A stretch of 64,000 nt of DNA from Roseiflexus sp. RS-1 (GTDB lineage Bacteria; Chloroflexota; Chloroflexia; Chloroflexales; Roseiflexaceae), in NCBI RefSeq assembly GCF_000016665.1, contig NC_009523.1:4711501-4775500 (forward strand), read 5' to 3'. A program made the position numbers and the translations under genes. The notes beneath the pieces are model-generated. The model was not told where the DNA came from. It did no database searches and saw only the letters and a list, made by a program, of their open reading frames with translations. Shown here piece after piece: positions 1 to 8,819 of this stretch (within the stretch, counting starts at the first letter, position 1; each line of letters begins with the position of its first letter).

Positions 1-1039
1 GCGCCAGGTCGTCGGCGACGATCGGGCGCGCGGCGGCGGCGGCGCGTTGCTGGAAGTACCAGGTGACTTCCTGGATGGGGTGTCCCTCACGCAACATGCG
101 ACGACTCGTGCGCACCGCGGCATGCAATTCGTCAATGGCCGCCTGAAGCGCCTGGTTCCCGTTGGTTTTCACCTGCTGCGCAGCCTTGTGCAGCAGGGTA
201 TCGGCGGTGCGCAGGGCGCGCTGCACCCGCAGTTCCAGGTCACGCACATAATTGGCGATGCCGATCTGCATGAGCGCCTCGCGGCGCAGGACGGCGTTCG
301 ATCCGCAGAAGAACGCAGCGTTCCAGCCATCTTTCCCCTGCATGATCGGACCATAGAAGAGCGGCGCCTGACTGCCGAGCGGGTCGTCCGGGGGAACGTT
401 GTAGAACCATTGGGGTGTTTGCACCAGCGCCACACGCTCATCAGCAAAGTATCCAAGCGTGCGATCAAGGATATGGGGTGATGGAATCTGATCGGCGTCC
501 AGCACCAGCACGAATTCGCCATTGGTGTGGCAGAGGGCGTTATTCAGGTTGCCTGCCTTGGCGTGACGCTGTTTTCCTTTCCATTCCTCGGAGCGCACCA
601 GATACCCGATGCCGATCTCTTTTGCCATTGCCCGCATCGCTGGCGAATTGCCGTCGTCGAGCAGGTAGGTGCGGTGCGGGTAACGAATATCGCGTGCAGC
701 GATCGCCGTTTCGCGCACGATCTCGACCGGTTCGTTGTAGCAGGTGATGAAGACATCGACGGTTGCGTTGGGCGGCGGTGGCGGCGGTTCGCCGCGCTGC
801 TTCAGTTTCCAGAGGGTCAGCCCAAACAGCCATGCGTCGATATAACTGTATGTTTCGGCAATCACCAGACCGATGGCGATGGGCCAGGCGGCCCAATTGA
901 TCGTTGCGGTGTAGCGCCAGCTCAGATACAGGAAGCCGAGGAGCAGATTGGCGGCAACGAGCACGCGCAGCAACCCCAGGCGCAATTCTGCGCGCAGATC
1001 GGGGTCTTCAGGCAGCAGTTTCTGGACGAAACGATTCAT
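1..1039 (-). CDS. bcsA: Cellulose-synthase-like glycosyltransferase (BcsA family), 3' end beyond window
   Basis: This is a processive family-2 glycosyltransferase of the inner membrane, expected to polymerise UDP-glucose or a similar sugar into an exported beta-glucan. About 346 N-terminal residues are visible. Two hydrophobic segments come first (roughly residues 20-65), then the GT2 core with the FITCYNEP strand, the LLDDGN motif and the LDADQIP (DxD-type) motif. The QxxRW motif and any PilZ domain would lie beyond the edge. The ATG at 1039 overlaps the stop of the bcsB-like gene (ATGA), so the two are probably translationally coupled. The polymer need not be cellulose. The family call is firm; the product is inferred. 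Confidence 0.9.
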   Translation of the reverse strand, partial: MNRFVQKLLPEDPDLRAELRLGLLRVLVAANLLLGFLYLSWRYTATINWAAWPIAIGLVIAETYSYIDAWLFGLTLWKLKQRGEPPPPPPNATVDVFITCYNEPVEIVRETAIAARDIRYPHRTYLLDDGNSPAMRAMAKEIGIGYLVRSEEWKGKQRHAKAGNLNNALCHTNGEFVLVLDADQIPSPHILDRTLGYFADERVALVQTPQWFYNVPPDDPLGSQAPLFYGPIMQGKDGWNAAFFCGSNAVLRREALMQIGIANYVRDLELRVQRALRTADTLLHKAAQQVKTNGNQALQAAIDELHAAVRTSRRMLREGHPIQEVTWYFQQRAAAAARPIVADDLA

Positions 1040-3192
1040 GGCGTTTTCCGTCGGATTCGTCGCCGCACCTGAATAGTCAGCAGAATACCAAGTGCGCTCA
1101 AAAACGCGCCGAGCAACACGGCGCCTGCGATCTGCCAGCCGGGCAAGCGCTCCAGCAGCGGTGTTTCGATCTGCGGCGTGAGACTGATCGGCGGGGGAGC
1201 GATATCTGATGCGCCAGCGCTGTTCTGGGGCGGCGCATCGGTGCGGATCAGCGCAAGCGGACCGCGCAGACGCTCGATGGTTTCACGGCGTTCAAATGCA
1301 GCAATCCCGATGATCAGATCGTCCGGCGTTGCACCGTCGATCAGGAGCAACGCAGCGTCGCGTTGCCAGGGCGAAGAGGTGAGTAGCAGGCGACATTGCC
1401 GGTTGTCGTCGGGACGGTAGACGACTGCCTGGGGTGGCGCCAGACGATCCGGTTGGCGGGCTATCGCTTCGGCGCTGATAGGATTGCGTTCCGCGCTGCC
1501 GATCAGGACGAGATGCCGCCCATTGCGCTCTTCCAGACGATCAGCGGTGATCAGTCGTGGCGCCGGAACGCTGTCGGTGTCCGCCCATCGACCTGATGCC
1601 GCTATCAGGCGCAACGCTGTGGCATACTCCGCTGTGTTGGGTTGTTGCGGCAACACCACGGTCAGCGGCAGACGGGAATCGATGCTCAGCATGGGTGTGG
1701 GAAACCGACCGAGATCGAGCGTCGAAATGACATCGTGCGGCAGACGCCACGCCGAGGTGGGGAGCAACGTCGCGCGCAGACTATTGCCATCGACGACAAC
1801 GCACCCCTCCTCTGGCGGATCGAGGAACAGGCGCACAGTCAGGTCGAGGGTGCGTATCGGTCTGCCGTCGAGGGTTGTGGTGAGCAGATCGGCGGGCAGG
1901 GCGAACGAATACCGCTGAGGGCGATCCGTGTCGAACCGCAGCGGCTGCGCTCCCAGATCGATGCCATTGACGCTGGCGGCAATCCAGGACGTTTCACGGC
2001 GCACTGCCGGGGTCACTTCCATGTCGAGCGTCAGAGTGCTGCCGTCGCGTAAACGCCACCCGGCGGGGCGGGTGAACGCCAGGTCGATGCGGTGCTCACC
2101 AGGACCGTTCACAACCCGCTCCGGGACATTGAGTTGAGCGAAACTGGCCGCGCCATTCACCCAGGGCGCCGGCGTCGCTGTAGAGACGGGCGCGTCGGTG
2201 ATTGCTACATACGCACCATCCAGCAGGGCGCGTCGTTCCGGCGCGACGAGAGTACGTGCAGCAAGGCGGACTGCCGCCGGGGTTGCGCCGGTGACGAGGA
2301 GGCGCGGCGTTCCGTCGTTCGCCAGCGCAAGGGCGCCGTGATCTGTCGGGATGGCAATACCGTTGATAGTCACCGCAGTTCCGTTCCAATCGATGGCGCC
2401 CCATGGCAGCATCCCTGCCAGTGCAGGCGCACTTCCAACAACGATGCTGGCTGTATCGGTCACGGTCGTCGCAACGACGAGACGCGGGTCGGCGCGAACG
2501 GCAGCCGCCCAGCGTCCCAACTGAAACGCAATCAGCCCTGCGGCTTCCAGTTCTTCAGGCGATGGTGATGGCGGGATAACCAGCGTCAGCGGTGGACGAT
2601 CATCGGGCGGGGGGCGGAACAGGCGGTCAAGATGCTCCAGGCGGTATGTCCTGACCGGTCGCGTCGGCAGCACGAGGAGCGAGTCGCCGTGGATGGTCGC
2701 CCACAACGCCGGATTGCGGGTCTCCTCACACTCGTCGCGGGTCAGGCGCATCTGAAAACGTACCTGCACAAAGAACCCCTCGCCGCCGAACATGTCTGGC
2801 GGCAGCGGCACGGTCAATGATGCCCTCGTCCGGGTTTCTGGCGTCAGTCGGACGCTCTGCACCGACAGACCATTGACGATGATGGTCATGGTCGAGCGTT
2901 CCGGCAGCAGCAGCGGCGAGTGGCTGTAGATCAGTTCCAGGCGCGCGCCTTCGAGCGGTTCTTCACCGGCGGGAACCGGAAAGAAATAATCCAGACCGCC
3001 ATACATCGTTCGCGCCGTCCGGTCGCCGTAACCGAGATCGGTGAAGCGATACGTCCCTGGTTCAGACGGCAATCGTGCCGCAGCCGCAGCGCTGGAGGGA
3101 TCAGCGCTCATCACAAGGGCGCCCAGGAACAGAAGCGCCCATGCCAGGCTCACGCGTGTACAGATGCGGTGATGGTAACAGGAGAAGTACAT
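1036..3192 (-). CDS. bcsB: BcsB-like periplasmic subunit of cellulose synthase
   Basis: This 718-residue protein partners BcsA: a large extracytoplasmic beta-rich region guides the growing glucan and a C-terminal helix anchors it. It has an N-terminal signal segment (about 12-38) and a single membrane helix near the end (about 685-708) followed by a basic RRRIRRK tail. The body has the duplicated BcsB pattern of carbohydrate-binding-like and flavodoxin-like modules (for example LPPDMFGGEG and VDGNSLRATLL). It lies upstream of bcsA, the reverse of the enterobacterial order, and overlaps it by 4 nt. No strong ribosome site precedes the ATG; a TATAAA lies only 13 nt upstream (3205-3210 on the minus strand). 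Confidence 0.88.
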   Translation of the reverse strand: MYFSCYHHRICTRVSLAWALLFLGALVMSADPSSAAAAARLPSEPGTYRFTDLGYGDRTARTMYGGLDYFFPVPAGEEPLEGARLELIYSHSPLLLPERSTMTIIVNGLSVQSVRLTPETRTRASLTVPLPPDMFGGEGFFVQVRFQMRLTRDECEETRNPALWATIHGDSLLVLPTRPVRTYRLEHLDRLFRPPPDDRPPLTLVIPPSPSPEELEAAGLIAFQLGRWAAAVRADPRLVVATTVTDTASIVVGSAPALAGMLPWGAIDWNGTAVTINGIAIPTDHGALALANDGTPRLLVTGATPAAVRLAARTLVAPERRALLDGAYVAITDAPVSTATPAPWVNGAASFAQLNVPERVVNGPGEHRIDLAFTRPAGWRLRDGSTLTLDMEVTPAVRRETSWIAASVNGIDLGAQPLRFDTDRPQRYSFALPADLLTTTLDGRPIRTLDLTVRLFLDPPEEGCVVVDGNSLRATLLPTSAWRLPHDVISTLDLGRFPTPMLSIDSRLPLTVVLPQQPNTAEYATALRLIAASGRWADTDSVPAPRLITADRLEERNGRHLVLIGSAERNPISAEAIARQPDRLAPPQAVVYRPDDNRQCRLLLTSSPWQRDAALLLIDGATPDDLIIGIAAFERRETIERLRGPLALIRTDAPPQNSAGASDIAPPPISLTPQIETPLLERLPGWQIAGAVLLGAFLSALGILLTIQVRRRIRRKTP

Positions 3193-3252
3193 TGGTTTCT
3201 CGTATTTATACCGAAGGTACGTCGTGACGTTGTAGTTAATAAGCGAAGCGTC

Positions 3253-4428
3253 TCATCCCTGATCAGTTTTCCGATACACTACCAGCAGTGTCATATCGTC
3301 GGGCGGCGTCTGCACCGGCGCCAGCAGCGTCACCAGGCGGTCGAGCATCGCAAGTGCACTGGTTGCGCCGTGGAGATGACGCGCAAGAACATGCGGCGTC
3401 AGATCGAGATCGACGCGCGCATCGACCAGCCCATCACTGTAGACGATCAGAGCATCCCCCGGAGCGAGCACTGTTTCGCGCTGATCATACTGCTCATCGG
3501 GAAGTACGCCAAGCGGCAGACCTCGCCGGTCATCGAGCGTCTCGACCGTTCCGTCAGCGCGTCGCACAAAGGCTAACCCGTGCCCGGCATCGATCGAGGC
3601 GAGGCGTCCGCTGCGGGTATCGAGTTGCGCCAGGAAGAGGGTGACGAATCGTCCTGACTGCACCAGGTCATCGATGAGCGCATGGGTCACGTAACGCATT
3701 GCCTCGGCGGGCGGGCTATGGCGCACAACTGCGCGCATAACAGCGCGCACCGTCGCCATGAGGAGCGCAGCATCAAGCCCCTTCCCCATAACATCACAGA
3801 GCCAGAAACTGAGCAGATGCGGCTGAGGTTGCTGCCAGTCGTAAAAGTCGCCGCCGACATCACGGGCGGGGATGCATTCGGCGGCAAGTTGAAACCCGGA
3901 CAATGCTGGCGCTGTTTGCGGCAATAACCGCGCCTGCACCTCGGCGGCGCGCGCCAGTTCGCTCTTCAAACGGCGGTGATGCGCTTCCAGGTGCTGGCGC
4001 AGCACCCGGTTCTGGCGCTCAAGTTCGAGCCGCTGCACGGTGCGTTCCAGCACGCGGCGAAACTCGTCTGACTCGAACGGTTTGCGCAGATAGTCGTTGG
4101 CGCCCTGACGCAATGCCTCGACTGCGATCTGCTCCGAGCCAAAGGCGGTAGTCATAATGACGGCGGTATCCAATCCGCGCCGACGCACTTCTTCCAGTGT
4201 GTGCAAACCGCTGATGCCGGGCAGGGAAATATCGAGAAACACAATATCGGCAGGTGTTTCTGACAGGAGTTCCAGCGCCTCTTCACCGCTCGCAGCCGTG
4301 GACACCTCATACCCGCGCGCTGTCAGGCGAGCGCGCAGCAGACGATTGATGTCCGGGTCATCATCAACCACCAGGATGCGTCGCACCGGTTGCGCGCCGG
4401 TATCAACCCATAGCAACGGTTCATCCAT
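3253..4428 (-). CDS. Response regulator with PP2C-type (RsbU/SpoIIE) phosphatase output
   Basis: This is a cytoplasmic two-component output protein of about 391 residues. The N-terminal receiver (about 12-128) has the acidic pair VVDDD, phospho-acceptor Asp in FLDISLPG, Thr in MTTAFG and Lys in RKPF. A short coiled linker follows, then a PP2C/SpoIIE domain (about 180-390) with metal-binding GGDFYDW, GKGLDAALL and SDGLVDAR. Such proteins dephosphorylate anti-anti-sigma (STAS) proteins. I place the start at the ATG at 4428, preceded by GGAGAGGAAGAG, rather than the ATG at 4446, which is in frame but would deepen the overlap with the upstream kinase. The kinase stop lies within the first codons of this gene, so the two form a coupled pair. 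Confidence 0.9.
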   Translation of the reverse strand: MDEPLLWVDTGAQPVRRILVVDDDPDINRLLRARLTARGYEVSTAASGEEALELLSETPADIVFLDISLPGISGLHTLEEVRRRGLDTAVIMTTAFGSEQIAVEALRQGANDYLRKPFESDEFRRVLERTVQRLELERQNRVLRQHLEAHHRRLKSELARAAEVQARLLPQTAPALSGFQLAAECIPARDVGGDFYDWQQPQPHLLSFWLCDVMGKGLDAALLMATVRAVMRAVVRHSPPAEAMRYVTHALIDDLVQSGRFVTLFLAQLDTRSGRLASIDAGHGLAFVRRADGTVETLDDRRGLPLGVLPDEQYDQRETVLAPGDALIVYSDGLVDARVDLDLTPHVLARHLHGATSALAMLDRLVTLLAPVQTPPDDMTLLVVYRKTDQG

Positions 4429-7400
4429 CACGCTCTTCCTCTCCATCGGTCCACGCTGCCGTCAGGGCGTTGTCGTGCTGATCCGCATACTCCAACAGCG
4501 GAACATAGACACGGAATGTCGAACCTTTCCCCGGCTGGCTTTCGACGGTGATGCGCCCATCATGCAGTTCAACGAGAGAACGGGTGATTGCCAGACCGAG
4601 TCCTGTTCCGCCGGTTTCACGAGTTGCGCGGTTGCGTGCGCGGTAGAAGCGGTCGAAAATATGGTCCTGTTCTTCGGGCGTCATGCCGATGCCGGTATCC
4701 TGGACGGTGATGCAGAGCCAGGGTGGTTCTGCCGTCAGGCGGATCGTCATCTCGCCATTTGGAGGAGTATACTTGATTGCGTTGGAGAGAAGATTGGTCA
4801 GAATCTGATGGAAACGCGCTGCATCGCCTGCGATGAGCGGAGCTGAACCATCCGGTGGAGTCTCCGGCAGATCGAGGGTCAGGCGTTGCTGTTTCGCGTC
4901 GAGATGTGGTCGCATCGTGGCGGCGACCTGTCGGATGAGCGGGCGGAGATCGAGCGGGATGCGGTGGAGCGACAGTTTCCCTGCTTCGATCCGCGACATG
5001 TCGAGCAGATCGTTGATCAGCAGCAGCAGTCTATCGGCGTTCGATTTGACAATGCGCAGAAGTTCCTGGTGCTCATCGGCAAGCGGTCCGGCATCGCCGT
5101 CGAGCAGCATATCCACATACCCTTTGATCGAGGTCAGCGGTGTGCGCAACTCGTGCGACACCATCGCCACGAATTCAGATTTCATCCGCTCGACAGCGCG
5201 TTCGTGCGTGACATCGCGAAAGACGAAAAGGCGTCCAAGGTGCGTCTGGTTGGCCGTCCACACCGGCGAAGAAAAGATCGCCAGTTCGCGCTGCTGTGGT
5301 TTGCGCTGCGACACCCGTTCGCGGAAGATAGTCTGAGTGTCCTGAAGGGCGTGGCACATGCGAACGTACAATTCGTCGGCATCGTCAAAGATCCACCGGA
5401 TGGCAGCGCGCATATCTGACAGGCGATGTCCGAGCGCCTGTTCTGCGGTCGTGCCGAACATGTCGAAGAAACGGCGATTGACCGTCAGGAACGTACCATC
5501 AGGCGCCAGCAGTGCGATCGCTTCGCTGGAAGCGTCGAGAATTGCGCGCATCTCGCTCTGGGCGCGATCTGCTGCCTGGTATTGCGCTTCGAGCGCTGCC
5601 AGTGTCGCACGCAGTTCTTCCTCCGCCTGCCTGCGCCCGGTCACATCCTCCGAGATAGCTGCAATGCGATAGATGACCCCTGCTTCGTTCATCACCGGGA
5701 AAGCGCGGGTCAGAATCCAGCGTGGCTGACCATCATCCCGCCGAATCTGGAATTCGATACTGTATCCACGGTGATATTCTGCATTGTGGAGTGCAAGAAC
5801 GCGCTCGCGATCCTCCAGAACAATCGCCTCGAACAACGACGCCGGTTGCGCATACAGACTGTCGCAGGATCGTCCCCAGATGCGTTCATACGCTGGATTG
5901 ACATACAGAATCTGATCAAGCGCCGGGGTACAGATCCAGAAGACCTGGTTGACATTCTCTGCTAACTGGCGGAAGCGTTCTTCACTGGCGCGCAGAGCGG
6001 CTTCCGCCAGACGCTGCCGCGACATGTCGCGGATAGTCGTCACGCGCGCCGTCCGTCCATGGTAGGGGATGTTCCGTCCGGTTACCTCGGCGGGAAAGAG
6101 GGTTCCATCAATGCGGCGGGCAAGCACCTCATAGGGACAATCATAGCCGGTGGCAAGCGCGTGAGCGACTTTTTCTCGCCCTTCAGGAGTTGTGAATTCG
6201 AACACCGATCTGCCGCGCAGTTGTTCGAGCGGGCAACCGAGCAGCGTGCTGGCAGCCGCGTTTGCGTCAACAATGATCCCCTGCTCACTGATAATAACCC
6301 CTTCGGTGGTGACGCTTGCAAGCAGAGCGAAGCGCTCCTCGCTCTCGCGCAGCGCGGCTTCGGTTTGCAAGCGTTCTTGTTCACTACCGATCCATTGCGC
6401 CATAAGGCGAATCAGATCGTAGTCTCCATCCGTGAATGGCGTCTGACGGGATGTGGCGCTGGCAAAGCAAAGGGTGCCGACCGTCACGCCCCGCATCCGC
6501 ACCGGTGCGCCGATGTATGCTTCCATGCGCTGAAGCGCGTAGCAGCGATGATCGCGCCAGGCAGATTGTCCGGCGTGGTTGATGCCAACCGGCGTGCAGG
6601 ATTCCAGAACGGCGGTGCAGTAACTGTCGGCGCGCGCAAAGCGCTGACCGGGCGCCAGGTGCTCAGGAGGTTGATGCGCTGCAACGACCTCCAGTTCTTC
6701 ACCGTCGATCCGGGTGAGCATGCCGGTAGTCATGCGGAAGTAGTCGCATCCCATGGCAAGCAACGCCTGCACCTTCTGAAGATGATCCATCTGCGTGGTT
6801 GAGGTTATATCGTACAGGGCGCGCGTCACTTTTTCGCGCGCGCGCAGGCGCGCTTCACTTTCGTCGCGCTGCGCGATGTACTGCTGCGTCTGTCGCACCA
6901 TCGGTCGCACGATGAAGACGCCTTCCAGCATCAGCACTATCAGCACGATGCCAAAGACGACGGCATGCATGGCATCCATTGTGGACAAAAGGGTGCGACG
7001 CTCGTCGCTGTACAGACGGGTTGCCGTGTCGAAGAGGTGCGGCAGATCGTTCAGCGCTGCCTGCCGGATCGCCAGCAGATCGGAGCGTTGCGGGTTCTGA
7101 TCGTCGTGCAGGCGCTGCGCATGCTCCAGATACTCCTGCACGCGCGCGTCGAGCGCCGTCGGCGGATCGAAATAGAGACGACGGATCGCCTGTGCATGTG
7201 GGTCATCAGACGGCAGCGATGCGACAGCGCGGATCAGGTTCTGATGCTGCTGCGTCATCTCATCGATTGCTTCGCTCAGCGCCACGCGCGCCCGGGCAGT
7301 ATCTTCCGGGTCAGACGTATCCATCAGGCGCTCAGCCGACAGTGCGATACGCTGTGACAGGGCGTGTTGTCGCGTGCTGGCGACAACCAGATCCACACGC

Positions 7401-7540
7401 TCCCGTTCAGCGGCAAAGAGGAGTTGTGTCCAGCCGTAGGAGATCAATGCAATGACGGCGATCAGGCCGATTGTCAGGGTGAAACTGAGTATGATGCGCC
7501 GTACAACGTGCGTCGATTGCGGGGGATCAGCAGCATTCAT
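4421..7540 (-). CDS. Membrane-anchored GAF/multi-PAS sensor histidine kinase
   Basis: This transmembrane sensor kinase is about 1039 residues from the chosen ATG. Two membrane helices (about 14-36 and 193-214) flank an extracytoplasmic helical domain resembling PilJ/NarX-type sensors (SQRIALSAERL). A GAF domain, three PAS domains with PAC motifs, a HisKA domain with the phospho-acceptor His at about 796 (SHELRTPL) and an HATPase_c domain (NLLSNAIKY, DTGIGM, GTGLGLAI) follow. The frame opens earlier at a GTG at 7591, but that start has no Shine-Dalgarno and adds non-conserved residues. It overlaps the receiver-PP2C gene and is very likely its kinase. The signal is unknown; GAF and PAS suggest a small ligand, redox or light input. 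Confidence 0.9.
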   Translation of the reverse strand: MNAADPPQSTHVVRRIILSFTLTIGLIAVIALISYGWTQLLFAAERERVDLVVASTRQHALSQRIALSAERLMDTSDPEDTARARVALSEAIDEMTQQHQNLIRAVASLPSDDPHAQAIRRLYFDPPTALDARVQEYLEHAQRLHDDQNPQRSDLLAIRQAALNDLPHLFDTATRLYSDERRTLLSTMDAMHAVVFGIVLIVLMLEGVFIVRPMVRQTQQYIAQRDESEARLRAREKVTRALYDITSTTQMDHLQKVQALLAMGCDYFRMTTGMLTRIDGEELEVVAAHQPPEHLAPGQRFARADSYCTAVLESCTPVGINHAGQSAWRDHRCYALQRMEAYIGAPVRMRGVTVGTLCFASATSRQTPFTDGDYDLIRLMAQWIGSEQERLQTEAALRESEERFALLASVTTEGVIISEQGIIVDANAAASTLLGCPLEQLRGRSVFEFTTPEGREKVAHALATGYDCPYEVLARRIDGTLFPAEVTGRNIPYHGRTARVTTIRDMSRQRLAEAALRASEERFRQLAENVNQVFWICTPALDQILYVNPAYERIWGRSCDSLYAQPASLFEAIVLEDRERVLALHNAEYHRGYSIEFQIRRDDGQPRWILTRAFPVMNEAGVIYRIAAISEDVTGRRQAEEELRATLAALEAQYQAADRAQSEMRAILDASSEAIALLAPDGTFLTVNRRFFDMFGTTAEQALGHRLSDMRAAIRWIFDDADELYVRMCHALQDTQTIFRERVSQRKPQQRELAIFSSPVWTANQTHLGRLFVFRDVTHERAVERMKSEFVAMVSHELRTPLTSIKGYVDMLLDGDAGPLADEHQELLRIVKSNADRLLLLINDLLDMSRIEAGKLSLHRIPLDLRPLIRQVAATMRPHLDAKQQRLTLDLPETPPDGSAPLIAGDAARFHQILTNLLSNAIKYTPPNGEMTIRLTAEPPWLCITVQDTGIGMTPEEQDHIFDRFYRARNRATRETGGTGLGLAITRSLVELHDGRITVESQPGKGSTFRVYVPLLEYADQHDNALTAAWTDGEEERDG

Positions 7541-7697
7541 TGCAGTGCCCGGAGTGGAGTGACGAATTTCCAGTCTGGATTTCGTGCGCACTGTCGTGTT
7601 TCGTTATCCGGTCGAGTATTGTAGCGAACGCGGAAAGGAGGGTCAATCCTTCTTCAGTCCTGCGTCACACGATGACATCTCGTCATCCAGGGTCATT

Positions 7698-8291
7698 TTA
7701 TGATGCGCTAAAATAGCGCAATGCCAGCCGCACACGCTCTTCAAGGTCAGGCGGGGCGTCCGATGGGAGCGCTGCAATCGCGGCTGCCGCTTCTGCGTCG
7801 GTAAATCCCAGACTGATCAGCGCCTCGCTCAACTCGGCGTTCGCCGCCGCGACTGCCGGAGTGACTGCGGCGCCGGTCGGCAGCCCCTTGACGTTGATTT
7901 TCCCTTTCAACTCCAGCACCAACCGCTCTGCCAGTTTCTTGCCGATGCGCGGCGTGCGCGCCAGCCGCGTCACATCGCCGGTTGCAATCGCCAACCGCAG
8001 TTCATCGGTGGTTCCCGACGAGAGAAGGTTGAGCGCCGCCTGTGGACCAACGCCGGTCACACTGAGCAGTGTCTCGAATAACTGCCGTTGTTCGACAGTT
8101 TCAAAGCCATAGAGGGTGAGCGAATCTTCGCGCACCAGTAGATAGGTGAACAGGCGTACCGTAGCGCCGATGTCACCAAGCGCAGCGATCACCGGGCGCG
8201 GCGCGTAGATCATCCATCCGATGCCGCCGGTCTCCACAACGACATGATCCGCTGCGACTGCGATGAGTATTCCGCGAATCGATGCGATCAT
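7698..8291 (-). CDS. ruvA: Holliday junction branch-migration protein RuvA
   Basis: RuvA (197 residues) binds four-way junctions and loads the RuvB motor during recombinational repair. The N-terminal OB-fold (MIASIRG start, about 1-65), the tandem helix-hairpin-helix region ([14 protein letters not shown] and [19 protein letters not shown], about 70-130) and the flexible linker plus small RuvB-binding domain III ([15 protein letters not shown]) are all present and of normal length. Its ATG overlaps the NUDIX gene stop (ATGA), giving translational coupling. ruvB and ruvC are not nearby. Confidence 0.97.
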   Translation of the reverse strand: MIASIRGILIAVAADHVVVETGGIGWMIYAPRPVIAALGDIGATVRLFTYLLVREDSLTLYGFETVEQRQLFETLLSVTGVGPQAALNLLSSGTTDELRLAIATGDVTRLARTPRIGKKLAERLVLELKGKINVKGLPTGAAVTPAVAAANAELSEALISLGFTDAEAAAAIAALPSDAPPDLEERVRLALRYFSAS

Positions 8292-8773
8292 CGATCTGCT
8301 GCTCCGTGATTCTGCGAACGCCTGCGCAGCACATTTCGAGCGCAGGCGATGATGTCACGAATGCGCTTTCGTTTGACCCGGCGGAGCGCTGCCGCGGGGG
8401 TAACCCAGCGCACACGCTCAATGATCTCGCCGGAGCGCCCTCCTGGTGTGGCGATGGCGTCCGGCGCCACCTGCACGAGATAGTATGTCACAATTTTACG
8501 CCGTGGCAACCGTCGTCGTGGCGTGATATACATGACCTGCGCCACCTGATCCTCGACGACGCCCGTTAGATCGGTCTCTTCCCATAGTTCGCGCAGCAAC
8601 GCAGAAGCATCGTCTTCAGTTGGAGCGACCTTGCCCTTCGGTAATGTCCAGTAGCCCCGACGTTTCTTGATCAACAGGATTTGAAGACGATTCCGCGCGT
8701 CATACCGGTAGGCGACTGCGCCAACCGCATGGATCGGTTGATGGTGAATGAGCGATTCCGCGTTGCGGGTCAA
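8288..8773 (-). CDS. NUDIX hydrolase
   Basis: This cytoplasmic pyrophosphohydrolase has 161 residues. The NUDIX box starts at [16 protein letters not shown] and continues LWEETD: the Gly, first Glu, Arg-Glu and Glu-Glu metal ligands are in place, but Asp replaces the usual Gly after EEx. The WTLPKGK and KKRRGYW context resembles Ap4A/diphosphoinositol-type and MutT-like members, so the substrate could be a dinucleoside polyphosphate or an oxidised nucleotide; the sequence does not decide. The C-terminus is rich in Arg and Lys. It is coupled to ruvA downstream. Confidence 0.9.
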   Translation of the reverse strand: MTRNAESLIHHQPIHAVGAVAYRYDARNRLQILLIKKRRGYWTLPKGKVAPTEDDASALLRELWEETDLTGVVEDQVAQVMYITPRRRLPRRKIVTYYLVQVAPDAIATPGGRSGEIIERVRWVTPAAALRRVKRKRIRDIIACARNVLRRRSQNHGAADR

Positions 8774-8819
8774 TCTGTATTTTCCTTACTCGTAGAATGA
8801 ACTTGCCTTCTCCCATCCT

